Shown here: positions 8,112-16,893 of the stretch, piece by piece
How the letters are laid out: the number at the start of each line of letters is the position of its first letter
Position numbering within the stretch: position 1 is the first letter of the stretch
Origin: Paenibacillaceae bacterium ZCTH02-B3
Lineage (GTDB): Bacteria > Bacillota > Bacilli > Paenibacillales > Paenibacillaceae
Direction of reading: 5' to 3'
DNA: 42,145 bases
NCBI GenBank assembly: GCA_002159065.1
Contig: LZRV01000010.1
Coordinates: 1-42,145, forward strand
Notes under the pieces: generated by a model
What the model was told of the DNA's origin: nothing
Databases searched by the model: none
What the model saw: only the letters and a program-made list of their open reading frames with translations
Made by a program: the position numbers and the translations under genes

Positions 8112-8294
8112 ATGAGCAAACCGCTCGCATTGTTTTTTGCCGTGTTTGCCGTCATCTGGCTGGGCGCCACGGCGGTCGCCCTGAGCCACAACGGCTGGCT
8201 CGCTCTGCTGTTCGCGATTTTGGCCCTCGGCACCATCGGCAGCGGCTTCGCGGTGAAGGTTCGGGCCGAAAAGCGGCGGAAACCTTCGGAGTGA
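8112..8294 (+). CDS. Small membrane protein, DUF5325 (YlaF)-like
   Basis: 60 residues from ATG 8112 behind a GGGGAGACG site. Two hydrophobic segments (residues ~5-23 and ~29-47) and a short, very basic C-terminal tail (KVRAEKRRKPSE) give a hairpin membrane protein with both ends inside. Size and pattern match the DUF5325/YlaF family of Bacillales; function unknown. It is divergent from the SASP gene, and its 5' region overlaps that gene's promoter. Confidence 0.7.
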   Translation: MSKPLALFFAVFAVIWLGATAVALSHNGWLALLFAILALGTIGSGFAVKVRAEKRRKPSE

Positions 8295-8309
8295 AGGGGC
8301 CGGACCCCG

Positions 8310-9311
8310 TCATTTCGGCAGCAAAAATCCCATCGCTTCCTTCGCCCGCCGCAGCGTGGCCTCCGCCACGGACGACGCCCGCTGCGCCCCGTCGCGCAGG
8401 ATGTCAAAAATTTCTCCCGAGCTGCGGATTTGATTGTAGGTGTTCTGCAGGGGTTCCAGCACGGAGATGACCGCTTCGGCCAATTCCTTTTTGAAGTCCC
8501 CGTAGCCCTTGCCCTCGAACCGCCTGGCCACTTCATCCAGCGTCACGCCCGCGCATTGGGCGTATATGGTCATCAGGTTGCTGATCTCCGGCTTGTGTTG
8601 CGGATCGAAAACCACTTCCCGCCCCGAGTCCGTCTTGGCGCGGGCGATTTTTTTGCGCACGGTGTCCGGCGGGTCCAGAAGCGCGATGTAGCTGTTCGGA
8701 TTGGGGTTGCTTTTGCTCATCTTTTTGGAGGCGTCGTCCAGAGACATGATGCGGGCCCCCACTTCGGGGATGTAAGGTTCCGGGACGACGAAGGTTTCCC
8801 CGTAGCGGCGGTTGAACCGGATGGCCAGATCCCGCGTCAGCTCCAGATGCTGCTTCTGATCGTCGCCCACCGGCACCAGATGCGCGTCGTACAGCAGGAT
8901 GTCCGCCGCCATGAGCGTCGGGTACACGAACAGCCCCGCGCCGACGGCTTCCTTCCCCGCCGCCTTGTCCTTGAACTGCGTCATCCGCTCCAGCTCGCCC
9001 ATGTACGCCAGCGTCGTCATGAGCCAGCCCAGCTCCGCGTGGGCGGACACATGGGACTGGACGAAAATCGCCGCCTTCTTCGGATCGATGCCCGCCGCCA
9101 CGAACAGGGCCGCCACCGTTTCCGTGTTCTCCCTGAGGGCGGCCGGATCCTGCGGCACGGTGACCGCGTGCAGGTCCACCACCGTAAAATAGCATTCGCA
9201 TTCGTCCTGCAGCGCCACGAAATTGCGCATGGCGCCGATGTAGTTGCCGAGGGTGAGCAGGCCGCTCGGCTGGATGCCGGACAACACCCTTTTCTTGCCG
9301 GACTCGGACAT
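8310..9311 (-). CDS. trpS: Tryptophanyl-tRNA synthetase
   Basis: 333 residues, normal for bacterial TrpRS. The class I motifs are present: SGIQPSGLLTLGNYIG (HIGH-type site near residues 12-26) and KKMSKS (near residue 200), plus the VPVGDDQKQHLELTRD tryptophan/ATP pocket. It charges tRNA-Trp. Expression is evidently controlled by the T-box leader immediately upstream, which senses uncharged tRNA-Trp. Monocistronic; the next gene downstream (DUF5325) is convergent and ends 15 bases away. Confidence 0.98.
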   Translation of the reverse strand: MSESGKKRVLSGIQPSGLLTLGNYIGAMRNFVALQDECECYFTVVDLHAVTVPQDPAALRENTETVAALFVAAGIDPKKAAIFVQSHVSAHAELGWLMTTLAYMGELERMTQFKDKAAGKEAVGAGLFVYPTLMAADILLYDAHLVPVGDDQKQHLELTRDLAIRFNRRYGETFVVPEPYIPEVGARIMSLDDASKKMSKSNPNPNSYIALLDPPDTVRKKIARAKTDSGREVVFDPQHKPEISNLMTIYAQCAGVTLDEVARRFEGKGYGDFKKELAEAVISVLEPLQNTYNQIRSSGEIFDILRDGAQRASSVAEATLRRAKEAMGFLLPK

Positions 9312-9352
9312 TTTGTCTCAACCGCCTTTCCCGACATTTTTTCTGTACTTCA

Positions 9353-9645
9353 CGAAAACGGCCTTCCGTCCAAGGGACGGAAGGCCGTGGTGCCACCCTT
9401 CTTCGTCTCCCGGCCGGCGGCGCCGCCTTGGCGCCGGAACGCCTGGCCGTGAAACCTCTCATGTTCCGATAACGGGGAACTCCCGGGAAAGCATCGGGCC
9501 GTTCGCAGGGCGCAAACCGGCCGTTCCGCCTCCGGCTCCGAGACCCATTCCGCCAGGTTCGCGCGCCGGTTCGCAGCACCCACCGGCTCTCTGGAGCGCT
9601 CCCGCAGGCGTACTCTTTCTCTTCATCGCCGTTCGATTTTTTCGA
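9353..9645 (-). promoter_or_regulatory. T-box riboswitch (tRNA-Trp) leader of trpS
   Basis: Read on the minus strand, the leader has a structured 5' part with AGAGAAAGAGTACG, a specifier-loop-like GAATGGGTC with the Trp codon TGG at 9545-9547, the T-box sequence AAGGGTGGCACCACGG (about 9385-9400), and a terminator hairpin CGGCCTTCCGTCC/GGACGGAAGGCCG followed by TTTTCG (about 9355-9387). Uncharged tRNA-Trp should pair with the TGG and with the T-box bulge and favour the antiterminator. The specifier assignment agrees with the downstream gene. Confidence 0.93.
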
Positions 9646-9881
9646 TAATTATACCCCTGGCGAGAAAAAAGTCAACCCGGCGCCCGCCCGCCGAACATTG
9701 GCCTGCGGTCCCGGCGTTTTGTGATGAAGCCGGCCCCAAGGCAACCGCCCGCGCTCCCGTCGGGGGCGGGCGGTCGCCTGATCCGCGCGGCGGTTCTCTG
9801 CGCCGGACGGTTGCCGGCGCCTTGCGGTTCCCGGCGCCCGGGCGAACACCTTGCGCCTTGCGCAGGTCCGTCGTACCGCCT
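9646..9881. other. Gene-free spacer with GC-rich hairpins
   Basis: No coding sequence is supported here. A GC-rich inverted repeat, ACCGCCCGC ... GGGCGGGCGGT, lies around 9749-9775, without a T run on either strand. The trpS promoter must lie near the left end. Confidence 0.4.
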
Positions 9882-10286
9882 TCAGTCGCCGGCCGCCTCG
9901 CGGACATTCCGCTTCTTCTTCAGCCTGAACAGCATGTTGGCCATGTTATAGTTCGATTCGAACTGTACACTGAGGTTCAGCTTGCCGTTCTTTAGCGCAA
10001 AATCGTAGCAAATTTCGCCGTGGGTCCAGTTGCCTTTGCGCCGAAGGGCCTGCACCGCCATCCGCCGCAAGGCCGCCACCTGCATGGAGGTAAGTCCGCC
10101 GGATTCCGCTGGCTGCTGCTCTTCGCATGCAAGGGGCAGGTGTCGCAATCCGAATTTTCCGACATTATCGTCGCGAATCTGCAAGACGATCGTACCGGCC
10201 GTCAGGCGTTTCAATTCGTCTTCCAATTGCGATATGGCCACATCGACCTGACGGGCCAACGGCAACGGCACCTGATCCTGCACCAT
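9882..10286 (-). CDS. Conserved Paenibacillaceae protein of unknown function
   Basis: 134 residues from ATG 10286, preceded by AAAGGAGGACGCGG; an upstream in-frame ATG at 10316 would place this ribosome site inside the gene. The protein is soluble, with a predicted N-terminal helix (residues ~9-28), a TIVLQIRDDNVGKFGLRH strand segment, and a conserved C-terminal block (WTHGEICYDFALKNGKL, FESNYNMANML). It looks like a family known mainly from Paenibacillus relatives. No catalytic motif is visible. Likely a single-gene unit. Confidence 0.8.
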   Translation of the reverse strand: MVQDQVPLPLARQVDVAISQLEDELKRLTAGTIVLQIRDDNVGKFGLRHLPLACEEQQPAESGGLTSMQVAALRRMAVQALRRKGNWTHGEICYDFALKNGKLNLSVQFESNYNMANMLFRLKKKRNVREAAGD

Positions 10287-10359
10287 CCGCGTCCTCCTTT
10301 CGGCGAATTTTGTCATATTATGTCACGACTGATATGTATTTCCTATTGCTGCGGAACCA

Positions 10360-11061
10360 TTATAAGTCAGAATCGGAGGAGCTAGCAAGTTTTTTTTCAG
10401 CATCCATTTCCTCGCGGATGATCTGCCATTGTTCGCGGGAGGCGCGGATCATTGCCGCGTCCATGATGGAATGGTCGTGCACCACCCGGGAGAACCAGCG
10501 GACGGCTTCATTGAACCGGCCCAGACGGCGGTTCAGCTCTCCGATCAGGTACATGAGACGCGCGCTGTTGCTCGCTTCCCGGTCCGTTTCGAACACCCGC
10601 ACGTACGCGTCCAGGGCATATTCGAGAAACCGCCTTTCTTCTTCCGTCTTCCCTTCCCTGCGGTACATCCAGGCGATGTGATGGAGAATCGACGCGATGA
10701 CCCGTTCCTTCTCGCCGACGGTCTGGCCGGTGATCAGGGCGAGTTTGAACGTCTCCATGGCCATCGCCGCGTCGCGTTCCCCGCTGTAATCTCGCTTGCT
10801 CTGCCATTTGGAGCCGATGGCGTCAAGGTATTGCTTTTTCTGGGCGGGCAGCAGATTCTGGGAGAAGCTTTCGGTAAACGAAAATCCGCAGCTGGGACAG
10901 ACGCGGACCACATAATAATCGGGATTGATGTCCTTGTAATAGGTGCAAAAGTCGGTGTCCGTCTTGATGACTTTCTTGAAACTCGGCCGCACCTTGGACG
11001 TTTCGAACGCGGATTCGCAGCACAAACAGGTCACTTTCACCCGGTATAGGGGTTCCACCAT
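10360..11061 (-). CDS. DUF2225 protein with zinc-ribbon N-terminus and TPR-like helices
   Basis: 233 residues from ATG 11061 behind CGGAGGGA. The N-terminal ~75 residues hold two Cys pairs (VTCLCCESAF near 12-15 and VCPSCGFSF near 56-61) that would bind one zinc. The remainder is helical, with repeats resembling TPR motifs (WMYRREGKTEEERRFLEYALDAYVRVF, YLIGELNRRLGRFNEAVRWFSRVV). This is the DUF2225 family of spore formers; function unknown. A soluble scaffold is the best inference. Confidence 0.88.
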   Translation of the reverse strand: MVEPLYRVKVTCLCCESAFETSKVRPSFKKVIKTDTDFCTYYKDINPDYYVVRVCPSCGFSFTESFSQNLLPAQKKQYLDAIGSKWQSKRDYSGERDAAMAMETFKLALITGQTVGEKERVIASILHHIAWMYRREGKTEEERRFLEYALDAYVRVFETDREASNSARLMYLIGELNRRLGRFNEAVRWFSRVVHDHSIMDAAMIRASREQWQIIREEMDAEKKLASSSDSDL

Positions 11062-11297
11062 GTAATAAATCCCTCCGCAAGGTCTTTGGTTCCTGTTGCA
11101 TAGGAAACGCTTCCGAGGGGTGTGTGCTGGGTGCAACTCGGGCAGGATGCGGCTTCGTCCGGTTGTGCTTCTTTTTTCCCACACCAAGGCCCGTTTAATA
11201 GTTTATATTTTACCATTTCGCAGGCGTTTCTGTCATTGGACAAAACCGGACCATGTTCCTGCATATAGATAAATCGGCAGACAAGGGAGGGGAAACC

Positions 11298-12401
11298 TTG
11301 ACCGTCCGTCAAATCGGGAAACTGGCCCTGCTCCCGGCGGCCGCCTTCGGCGTCGCCTGCCTTGCCCTGGCCATGCCGTCATCCGCCCTGGAGGCGTCCC
11401 TGCGCGGCGTCGCCATCTGGTGGGAGGTGCTGTTTCCCGCCCTTTTTCCGTTTTTCGTGCTTTCGGAACTCATGCTCGGGTTCGGCGTCGTCCATTTCGC
11501 CGGCACGCTGCTGGATCCGCTGATGCGTTCCCTCTTCCGCATCCCCGGCCTGGGAGGTTTCGTGCTGGCCATGGGATTCGTGTCCGGCTATCCGGTCGGC
11601 GCCAGAATGACTTCGCGGCTGATGGAGCAGCGGCTGCTTGATCGCGAGCAGGGAGAACGGCTGGTGGTGATGACGACCACGGCCGACCCGCTGTTTCTGA
11701 TCGGCGCGGTGTGCGTGGGGTTTTTCGGCAGCAAGGAAGCGGCGCCCCTGCTCGTTTGCGCCCATTACGGCGGAGCGCTGCTCATCGGCCTGCCCGTCAG
11801 CCAATGGATCGGCCGCGGGACTCGGCGCCGGAACCGGCAAGGGCCGGGCACGTCCGGCACAAGCCCGACGGCCGCGTGCCGCTCATCCTTCGGCTTCCGG
11901 CGGCTGGGGGAAGCCGTGCGGGCGATGCACCGGGCCCGCCTGGAAGACGGGCGGCCGGCGGGCGTCATGGTGGCCGACGCGCTGCGGTCGTCCTTCCGGC
12001 TGATGATCGTCGTGGGCGGATTGGTGGTCTTTTTTTCGACGACGCTCACGCTGCTTCTGGAAAGCGGGCTGTTGCGCTGGCTGCAGGACAGGACGGGCGA
12101 GGCGCTGCAGGCGCTGGGGCTGTCCGGCGCGCTGGCGTCCGCCCTCACGCAGGGCGTCCTGGAGGTGACGCTGGGCGCCAAAGCGGCGGCCTCGGACGCC
12201 TCCGTGCCCCTTGCGGACCGTCTGGCCGCCGCGGCCTTCGTGCTTTCCTGGGCGGGATTTTCGGTCCACGCCCAGGTGGCCGGGCTCATGAGCCGGACGG
12301 ATTGGCGGTACGCGCCCTTTGTCCGGGCCCGGCTGCTGCACGCCGCGGTGTCCACCCTGCTCGTGTATGCGCTGTGGCCTCTGCTCGGGGTGAAACCATG
12401 A
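11298..12401 (+). CDS. ylbJ: Sporulation integral membrane protein YlbJ
   Basis: 367 residues from a TTG at 11298 with AGGGAGGGG just upstream. Eight or more hydrophobic segments and nucleoside-recognition (Gate) type motifs: WWEVLFPALFPFFVLSELMLG, GFVSGYPVGARMTSRL, TTTADPLFLIGAVCVGFFG, and EVTLGAKAA near residue 290. YlbJ is made under mother-cell control in B. subtilis and is needed for normal, heat-resistant spores; it has been linked to dipicolinate movement. A Arg/Gly/Ser-rich loop around residues 180-205 is less conserved. It stands alone, 122 bases before nadK. Confidence 0.92.
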   Translation: MTVRQIGKLALLPAAAFGVACLALAMPSSALEASLRGVAIWWEVLFPALFPFFVLSELMLGFGVVHFAGTLLDPLMRSLFRIPGLGGFVLAMGFVSGYPVGARMTSRLMEQRLLDREQGERLVVMTTTADPLFLIGAVCVGFFGSKEAAPLLVCAHYGGALLIGLPVSQWIGRGTRRRNRQGPGTSGTSPTAACRSSFGFRRLGEAVRAMHRARLEDGRPAGVMVADALRSSFRLMIVVGGLVVFFSTTLTLLLESGLLRWLQDRTGEALQALGLSGALASALTQGVLEVTLGAKAAASDASVPLADRLAAAAFVLSWAGFSVHAQVAGLMSRTDWRYAPFVRARLLHAAVSTLLVYALWPLLGVKP

Positions 12402-12523
12402 AGGAGGCGCGCGAAGATTCGTCCGGGCATTGTTTTGCGGCGGGAGTTTGGATATGATCGTAATCAAGATGCCGATTTTCGGCGAAAAAACGCGCAGCAG
12501 CGGGAGGAAAGGAGCCGCATCCT

Positions 12524-13303
12524 TTGAGATTCAGCATCTGGGACAAAGGCGACGAAGAGTCGCGGGCCCTTTCGGCGAGGTTCCGCGAGCAGGCAGCCCG
12601 GTACGGCCTTGAATCCGACGACGAAAAACCGGACATCGTCGTTTCCATCGGCGGAGACGGCACGATGCTCCAGGCGTTCCACCGGTTCCGGCACCTGGCG
12701 CAATCGGTATCGTTCGTCGGAGTGCATACCGGCCGTCTCGGCTTTTATGCCGACTGGCGGAAGGACGAGCTGGATGATCTCGTCCGCATGATCGCGGAAG
12801 CGCAGCCGAAAATCGTGCAATACCCCCTCGTCCAGGCCGAATACGAAAGCGGCGGCGAAAGGCTCGTCCAGCTCGCCCTGAACGAATTCACCCTGAAAAG
12901 CGCGGAAGGCACGCTGGTCGCCGAACTGAGGATCAACGGGGAGCCGTTCGAGATGTTCCGCGGCGACGGACTGGTCATCTCCACCCCGTCCGGCAGCACC
13001 GCCTATAACAAAAGCGTGGGGGGAGCCGTGATCCACCCCTCGCTGGAAGCGATCCAAATCGCGGAAATCGCCTCGATCAACAACCGCGTGTACCGGACGC
13101 TGGGGTCCTCCATCGTGCTGCCCAAACACCATTATTGCGACGTGAAAACGGAAAAGCCGGTCGACCTGTGGATGGACCATCTGCTCCTCAAGCTGCACGA
13201 CGTCCAATCCATCCGGTTCCACGTGGCCAAAGAAAAGATCAGCTTCGCCCGCTACCGGCCCTTTCCGTTCTGGAACCGGGTGCGGGAATCGTTCATCATC
13301 TGA
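12524..13303 (+). CDS. nadK: NAD kinase
   Basis: 259 residues from a TTG at 12524 behind AAAGGAG. Diagnostic features: GGDGTML at residues 43-49, the NE motif in LALNEFTLKS near 124, and TPSGSTAYNKSVGGAVIHP near 150-167. It phosphorylates NAD to NADP with ATP or polyphosphate. The short N-terminus matches the shorter Firmicutes type (NadF/NadK2-like). It ends at a strong terminator shared with the convergent yutD-like gene. Confidence 0.96.
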   Translation: MRFSIWDKGDEESRALSARFREQAARYGLESDDEKPDIVVSIGGDGTMLQAFHRFRHLAQSVSFVGVHTGRLGFYADWRKDELDDLVRMIAEAQPKIVQYPLVQAEYESGGERLVQLALNEFTLKSAEGTLVAELRINGEPFEMFRGDGLVISTPSGSTAYNKSVGGAVIHPSLEAIQIAEIASINNRVYRTLGSSIVLPKHHYCDVKTEKPVDLWMDHLLLKLHDVQSIRFHVAKEKISFARYRPFPFWNRVRESFII

Positions 13304-13308
13304 ACCAA

Positions 13309-13339
13309 AAGCCCCCGGAGCCCGAAGGCCCGGGGGCTT
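13309..13339. terminator. Terminator between nadK and the yutD-like gene
   Basis: The stem AAGCCCCCGG/CCGGGGGCTT encloses a short loop, followed on the plus strand by GTCCTTT and on the minus strand by TTGG. It most likely serves nadK. Confidence 0.75.
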
Positions 13340-13344
13340 GTCCT

Positions 13345-14349
13345 TTAGTTGTCCGTGGGGGACGTGTCGGTAGGCGGACGGAACGATTTGCCCTGGCGTC
13401 GCTTGTGCCGGTGGCGCCGGCCCCAGCGGCCGCCGCGACCGCCGCCGGTGCGTGCGTTCGCGGAAGGCGCCTCCTGCCGTTCCGGCTGGACGGAAGCCGC
13501 GGGATCGCCCGTCCGGCCGGCAACCGGTTCCTGCCCGGCGCGGCCCGGCTCGCGCGTCGGATCGTGACGCTTCGCGGCATCGCGAAACGCCTCTTCGCCG
13601 GGCCGGCGCGCCGCTTGCGGCTGTTCCTGCCGCTGGCCCGCCTGCTGCCTCTTGGAACGGGCTTCGCCCCGCCCCCCTTTGCCCTGATTCGGCTGTCCGT
13701 GGGTGCGGACCGGCTTGTCATCCGTTTGTTTCGACGTTTCGGCCGTTTGCGCGGCGTGGGCGTTCGACGGGCGATTCGCCCCTCCGCCCGGCCATCGCTC
13801 CTCCATCAAGCGAAAGCCGGCCGTTCTGTTGCCGGAACCTCCCGAATTTCGCCCGTTTTCCCGCGAAGAAGCCGCGGCGCCCGCCGCCGCCCGGCGTCGC
13901 TCCATTTCCGCCTGGGCGCGCGCCAGATCATACGCGCTGATATGGGGAACAAACGTCGTGCCGCCGGCCCTCCAGCGCATCGGAAGACCCTGATCGTCTT
14001 CCCGGGTTTCCCCGATGTATGCGCTTACCTGGGGCTCGACGGAAACGACCGGTTCATCGGCCGGCAGCTGTTTTCGGTTCACCTTGGCCAGCACGAACCA
14101 GGCGCATCCGAAGTTGCAATATTCGCTCAGGTAATCCATCAGTCCCGAGATGGCGGTGTCCTTTGTGGCCTTGGGATGGTTGTCCCGGAAAAATCCCTTC
14201 AGCCTCAGCTGGTTGTATCCCCAGTCCCCGACGATGTAATCGTACCGCTCCAGCACATCGCAGTACCGCTCCCGGAACGCTTCCGGATTCCATCCGTTTT
14301 TGTGGTTGCGAACCAGGCGGTACGCGTTTCCTCCAGCCATGTAAATCAC
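13345..14349 (-). CDS. yutD: YutD-family protein with long basic disordered tail
   Basis: 334 residues from GTG 14349 behind GGGAGGACC. Residues ~1-100 are the YutD domain (YRLVRNHKNGWNPEAFRERY, YIVGDWGYNQLRLKGFF, LSEYCNFGCAWFVL). From ~150 on the chain is low-complexity, rich in Arg, Gly, Gln, Ala, Pro and Thr, ending in GRWGRRHRHKRRQGKSFR. B. subtilis YutD is only ~100 residues, so the tail triples the length; it resembles the disordered RNA-binding tails of nucleoid or RNA-processing proteins, an inference only. It lies 35 bases downstream of lipA on the same strand, the same neighbourhood as in B. subtilis. Confidence 0.88.
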   Translation of the reverse strand: MIYMAGGNAYRLVRNHKNGWNPEAFRERYCDVLERYDYIVGDWGYNQLRLKGFFRDNHPKATKDTAISGLMDYLSEYCNFGCAWFVLAKVNRKQLPADEPVVSVEPQVSAYIGETREDDQGLPMRWRAGGTTFVPHISAYDLARAQAEMERRRAAAGAAASSRENGRNSGGSGNRTAGFRLMEERWPGGGANRPSNAHAAQTAETSKQTDDKPVRTHGQPNQGKGGRGEARSKRQQAGQRQEQPQAARRPGEEAFRDAAKRHDPTREPGRAGQEPVAGRTGDPAASVQPERQEAPSANARTGGGRGGRWGRRHRHKRRQGKSFRPPTDTSPTDN

Positions 14350-14384
14350 AGATGGTCCTCCCTGAAAATCGTTGCCTCCGGCCG

Positions 14385-15296
14385 TCAGGCGTCCCCGGCG
14401 GCGGAACCGGCGGCCGCGGCGGCGCCCGCCGCGGCGGATTGCGCCTGGCGGTGGGCGTGGTACGAGCTTCGCACCAGCGGACCCGACTCCACGTGGGCGA
14501 ATCCGCGTGCGAGCCCTTCCCGCTTCAGCAGCTCGAATTCATCGGGATGAACGTAACGTTCCACGGGAAGATGCTGCGGAGAAGGCTGCAGGTACTGGCC
14601 GATCGTCAGGATGTCGCAGCCCGCTTCCCGAAGGTCGTCCATCGTCCGGAGCACTTCTTCGATGGTTTCCCCCAGCCCGAGCATAAGCCCTGACTTGGTG
14701 GGAATGCGGGGCTTCATCCGTTTCGCCATGCGCAGAAGCTCCAGGGAACGCCGGTATTTGGCCTTGGCCCGCACCCGGTCCGACAGCCGTTCCACCGTTT
14801 CCACATTGTGGTTCAGGATGTCCGGACCCGCGTCCATCACGACGCGCAGGGCGTCCCAATTTCCCTGGAAATCGGGGATCAGCACCTCCACGCTGCACAG
14901 CGGCAGACGCCGGCGGATCGCCCGGATCGTCTCGGCAAAGATGGCGGCCCCGCCGTCGCTCAGGTCGTCCCGGGCCACGGATGTCACCACGCAGTGCCTC
15001 AGGCCCATCTGCTCCGCCGCTTCCGCCACGCGTTCGGGCTCTTGCAGGTCCAGCTCGGTGGGCATGCCGGTCTTGACCGCGCAAAAACGGCAGGCGCGGG
15101 TGCAAATGTTGCCAAGGATCATGAAGGTTGCGGTGCGGTTCGCCCAGCATTCGTAAATGTTGGGACAGCGCGCTTCTTCGCAGACGGTGTGCAGCGATTT
15201 GGCCCGCATCATCCGCTTGAGTTCCTGGTAGGGTTCCCCGTCGATCAGCCGGACTCGAAGCCAATCCGGCTTGCGGGCGCTTGCTCGGTCAGACAT
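14385..15296 (-). CDS. lipA: Lipoyl synthase
   Basis: 303 residues. Both [4Fe-4S] sites are complete: the auxiliary cluster cysteines Cys39, Cys44 and Cys50 ([16 protein letters not shown]) and the radical-SAM CxxxCxxC at Cys65, Cys69 and Cys72 ([11 protein letters not shown]). The C-terminal RSSYHA serine is also present. It inserts two sulfurs into octanoyl groups bound to E2 or GcvH proteins. The last ~15 residues are an Ala/Gly run not seen in most homologues. First gene of the minus-strand lipA-yutD unit and divergent from lytH. Confidence 0.98.
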   Translation of the reverse strand: MSDRASARKPDWLRVRLIDGEPYQELKRMMRAKSLHTVCEEARCPNIYECWANRTATFMILGNICTRACRFCAVKTGMPTELDLQEPERVAEAAEQMGLRHCVVTSVARDDLSDGGAAIFAETIRAIRRRLPLCSVEVLIPDFQGNWDALRVVMDAGPDILNHNVETVERLSDRVRAKAKYRRSLELLRMAKRMKPRIPTKSGLMLGLGETIEEVLRTMDDLREAGCDILTIGQYLQPSPQHLPVERYVHPDEFELLKREGLARGFAHVESGPLVRSSYHAHRQAQSAAAGAAAAAGSAAGDA

Positions 15297-15436
15297 GGCC
15301 GTCCCCCGCTTTCTGTTTCCCTATTATAACACGATTCGGATAAAAACCAATGAAATCTGCAAAAGCTAAGGCGCGTGGATAAGGTGAAAAGCATGCGGCA
15401 ATTCCGGGGCACGGACCACATCGGGAGGGATCCATC

Positions 15437-16876
15437 GTGACTTGGACGGTGCTGCGCCGGACGGTTCTGATCGCCGTTTGCACCTTGGTGACCGGTTTCG
15501 GCCGGCCCGGTCTCGGACCCGAAACCGGCATCGATGCCGCTGCCGCGTCCGCCGGCGAACATCGGGACGCCGCCGGATACCGGGCCGGTTCCGGACATCA
15601 GCCCGGTACCGTCGCCGAAAATCGGACCGGTTCCATCCCCAGACAACGGACCGGTATCGTTGCCAAACATCAGCCCGATACCGTCGCCGAAAATCGGACC
15701 GGTGCCGTCACCAAACATCAGACCGGTTCCATCGCCGAACACCGGACCGATGCCGTCGCCGGTTACCGGACCTCCTCCGCGGCCGGAAACCGGTCCGGGT
15801 TGGCTGCCGGATTCCGTTCCGGCACCGCCGGCGGCTCCGTTTCCGTTGCCGCATCCCGGTCCCTGGCCGCCGCCAAAATCCGCTCGGATACCGGAGGCAA
15901 GTCCCGGTCCGGTTCCACCGCCGGCTCCACCCGAAGCCAATCCCGCCAAACGGAGATTTACGCGCTTCGCATGCATCTGTACGAACGCATCGCCATGGCC
16001 ACGGGCATGCCCTGGTACATGGTGGCCGCGGTGGACCAGTACGAGCGAACCCTGTCGCGCGCCCGGCCCAATGATCGGCCAGTGGACAAAAACGCCCTGA
16101 GCGGCGTGTATGTGCCGCCCAGGCGATGGGCGGGAATGACCAACCCGGACGTGGACGATACGCATCCCGTATCCATCCGCTTTTTCGGCGGCATCGGACG
16201 GGACCTGGACGGCGACGGCCGGGCCGACCTCGCCAGCGACGACGACCGGCTGTACAGCGTGGCCAGGCTGATCGCGAAATACGGTTCCACCGACGATGAT
16301 TTCGCCATCGGCCTGTGGGAATATTACCAGCAAACCCGGGCGGTGCAGCGCGTGCAGCAGTTCGCCAAAATCTACGCCGCCTTCGACCGGTTGGATCTGA
16401 ATGAACATGTCTTTCCCCTGCCGCCGGGCACCCGCTATTCGTACCGCAGCACGTGGGGCACGCGCCGCAGCTGGGGAGGCGCCCGCATCCACGAAGGCAC
16501 CGACATTTTCGCGCCCTACGGCACCCCGGTGCGGAGCACCTGCTACGGCATCGTGGAAACCAAGGGCTGGAACCGGTACGGCGGCTGGCGCATCGGCATC
16601 CGCGACCCGGACAATCTTTATCATTACTTCGCGCACCTGTCGGGTTACGACAAAAATTTAAAGCCGGGCGACATCGTCCGGCCGGGACAGGTGATCGGCT
16701 GGGTGGGCAGCTCCGGCTACGGCAAGCCGGGCACGCAGGGGAAGTTTCCGCCCCACCTTCACTACGGCATCTACCGCGACCGCGGCTGGGTGGAATGGGC
16801 CTTCGACCCGTACCCGCTGCTGAAAAAATGGGAAAGGGAAGCAAAAAAGCGCACGGGCGGGGCAAAACACCGTTAG
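15437..16876 (+). CDS. lytH: LytH/YunA-type M23 peptidoglycan endopeptidase with repeat-rich linker
   Basis: 479 residues from a GTG at 15437 behind CGGGAGGGA. An N-terminal hydrophobic signal (residues ~5-22) is followed by ~140 residues of repeats, then the conserved region starting at TEIYALRMHLYERIAM. The C-terminal LytM/M23 domain has the zinc ligands: RIHEGTD (His352, Asp356) and HLHYG (His440, His442). B. subtilis LytH is a sporulation-specific L-Ala-D-Glu endopeptidase that trims cortex peptide stems. Its homologues in related genera go straight from signal peptide to conserved region, so the repeat linker is an insertion. In the +1 frame the same DNA reads as a proline-rich linker (see findings). 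Located next to lipA and yunB as in B. subtilis. Confidence 0.9.
   Translation: MTWTVLRRTVLIAVCTLVTGFGRPGLGPETGIDAAAASAGEHRDAAGYRAGSGHQPGTVAENRTGSIPRQRTGIVAKHQPDTVAENRTGAVTKHQTGSIAEHRTDAVAGYRTSSAAGNRSGLAAGFRSGTAGGSVSVAASRSLAAAKIRSDTGGKSRSGSTAGSTRSQSRQTEIYALRMHLYERIAMATGMPWYMVAAVDQYERTLSRARPNDRPVDKNALSGVYVPPRRWAGMTNPDVDDTHPVSIRFFGGIGRDLDGDGRADLASDDDRLYSVARLIAKYGSTDDDFAIGLWEYYQQTRAVQRVQQFAKIYAAFDRLDLNEHVFPLPPGTRYSYRSTWGTRRSWGGARIHEGTDIFAPYGTPVRSTCYGIVETKGWNRYGGWRIGIRDPDNLYHYFAHLSGYDKNLKPGDIVRPGQVIGWVGSSGYGKPGTQGKFPPHLHYGIYRDRGWVEWAFDPYPLLKKWEREAKKRTGGAKHR
15600..15780. repeat. Degenerate 24-bp tandem repeats inside lytH
   Basis: About seven copies of a 24-bp unit close to GGACCGGTNCCGTCGCCAAA. 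In the lytH frame they encode (T)G-x-V-A-x-x-(R/Q); in the +1 frame they encode GPVPSPxI. The period is a multiple of three, so both frames stay open. Confidence 0.8.
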
Positions 16877-16893
16877 ACCGGAAAAACCCCGGG

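Noticed and set aside
15245..16636. Long minus-strand open frame with GDGTGPxFGDG repeats
   Set aside because: The repeats are the complement of the lytH 24-bp repeats; the rest is antisense to the clear peptidase domain and to the start of lipA. No ribosome site.
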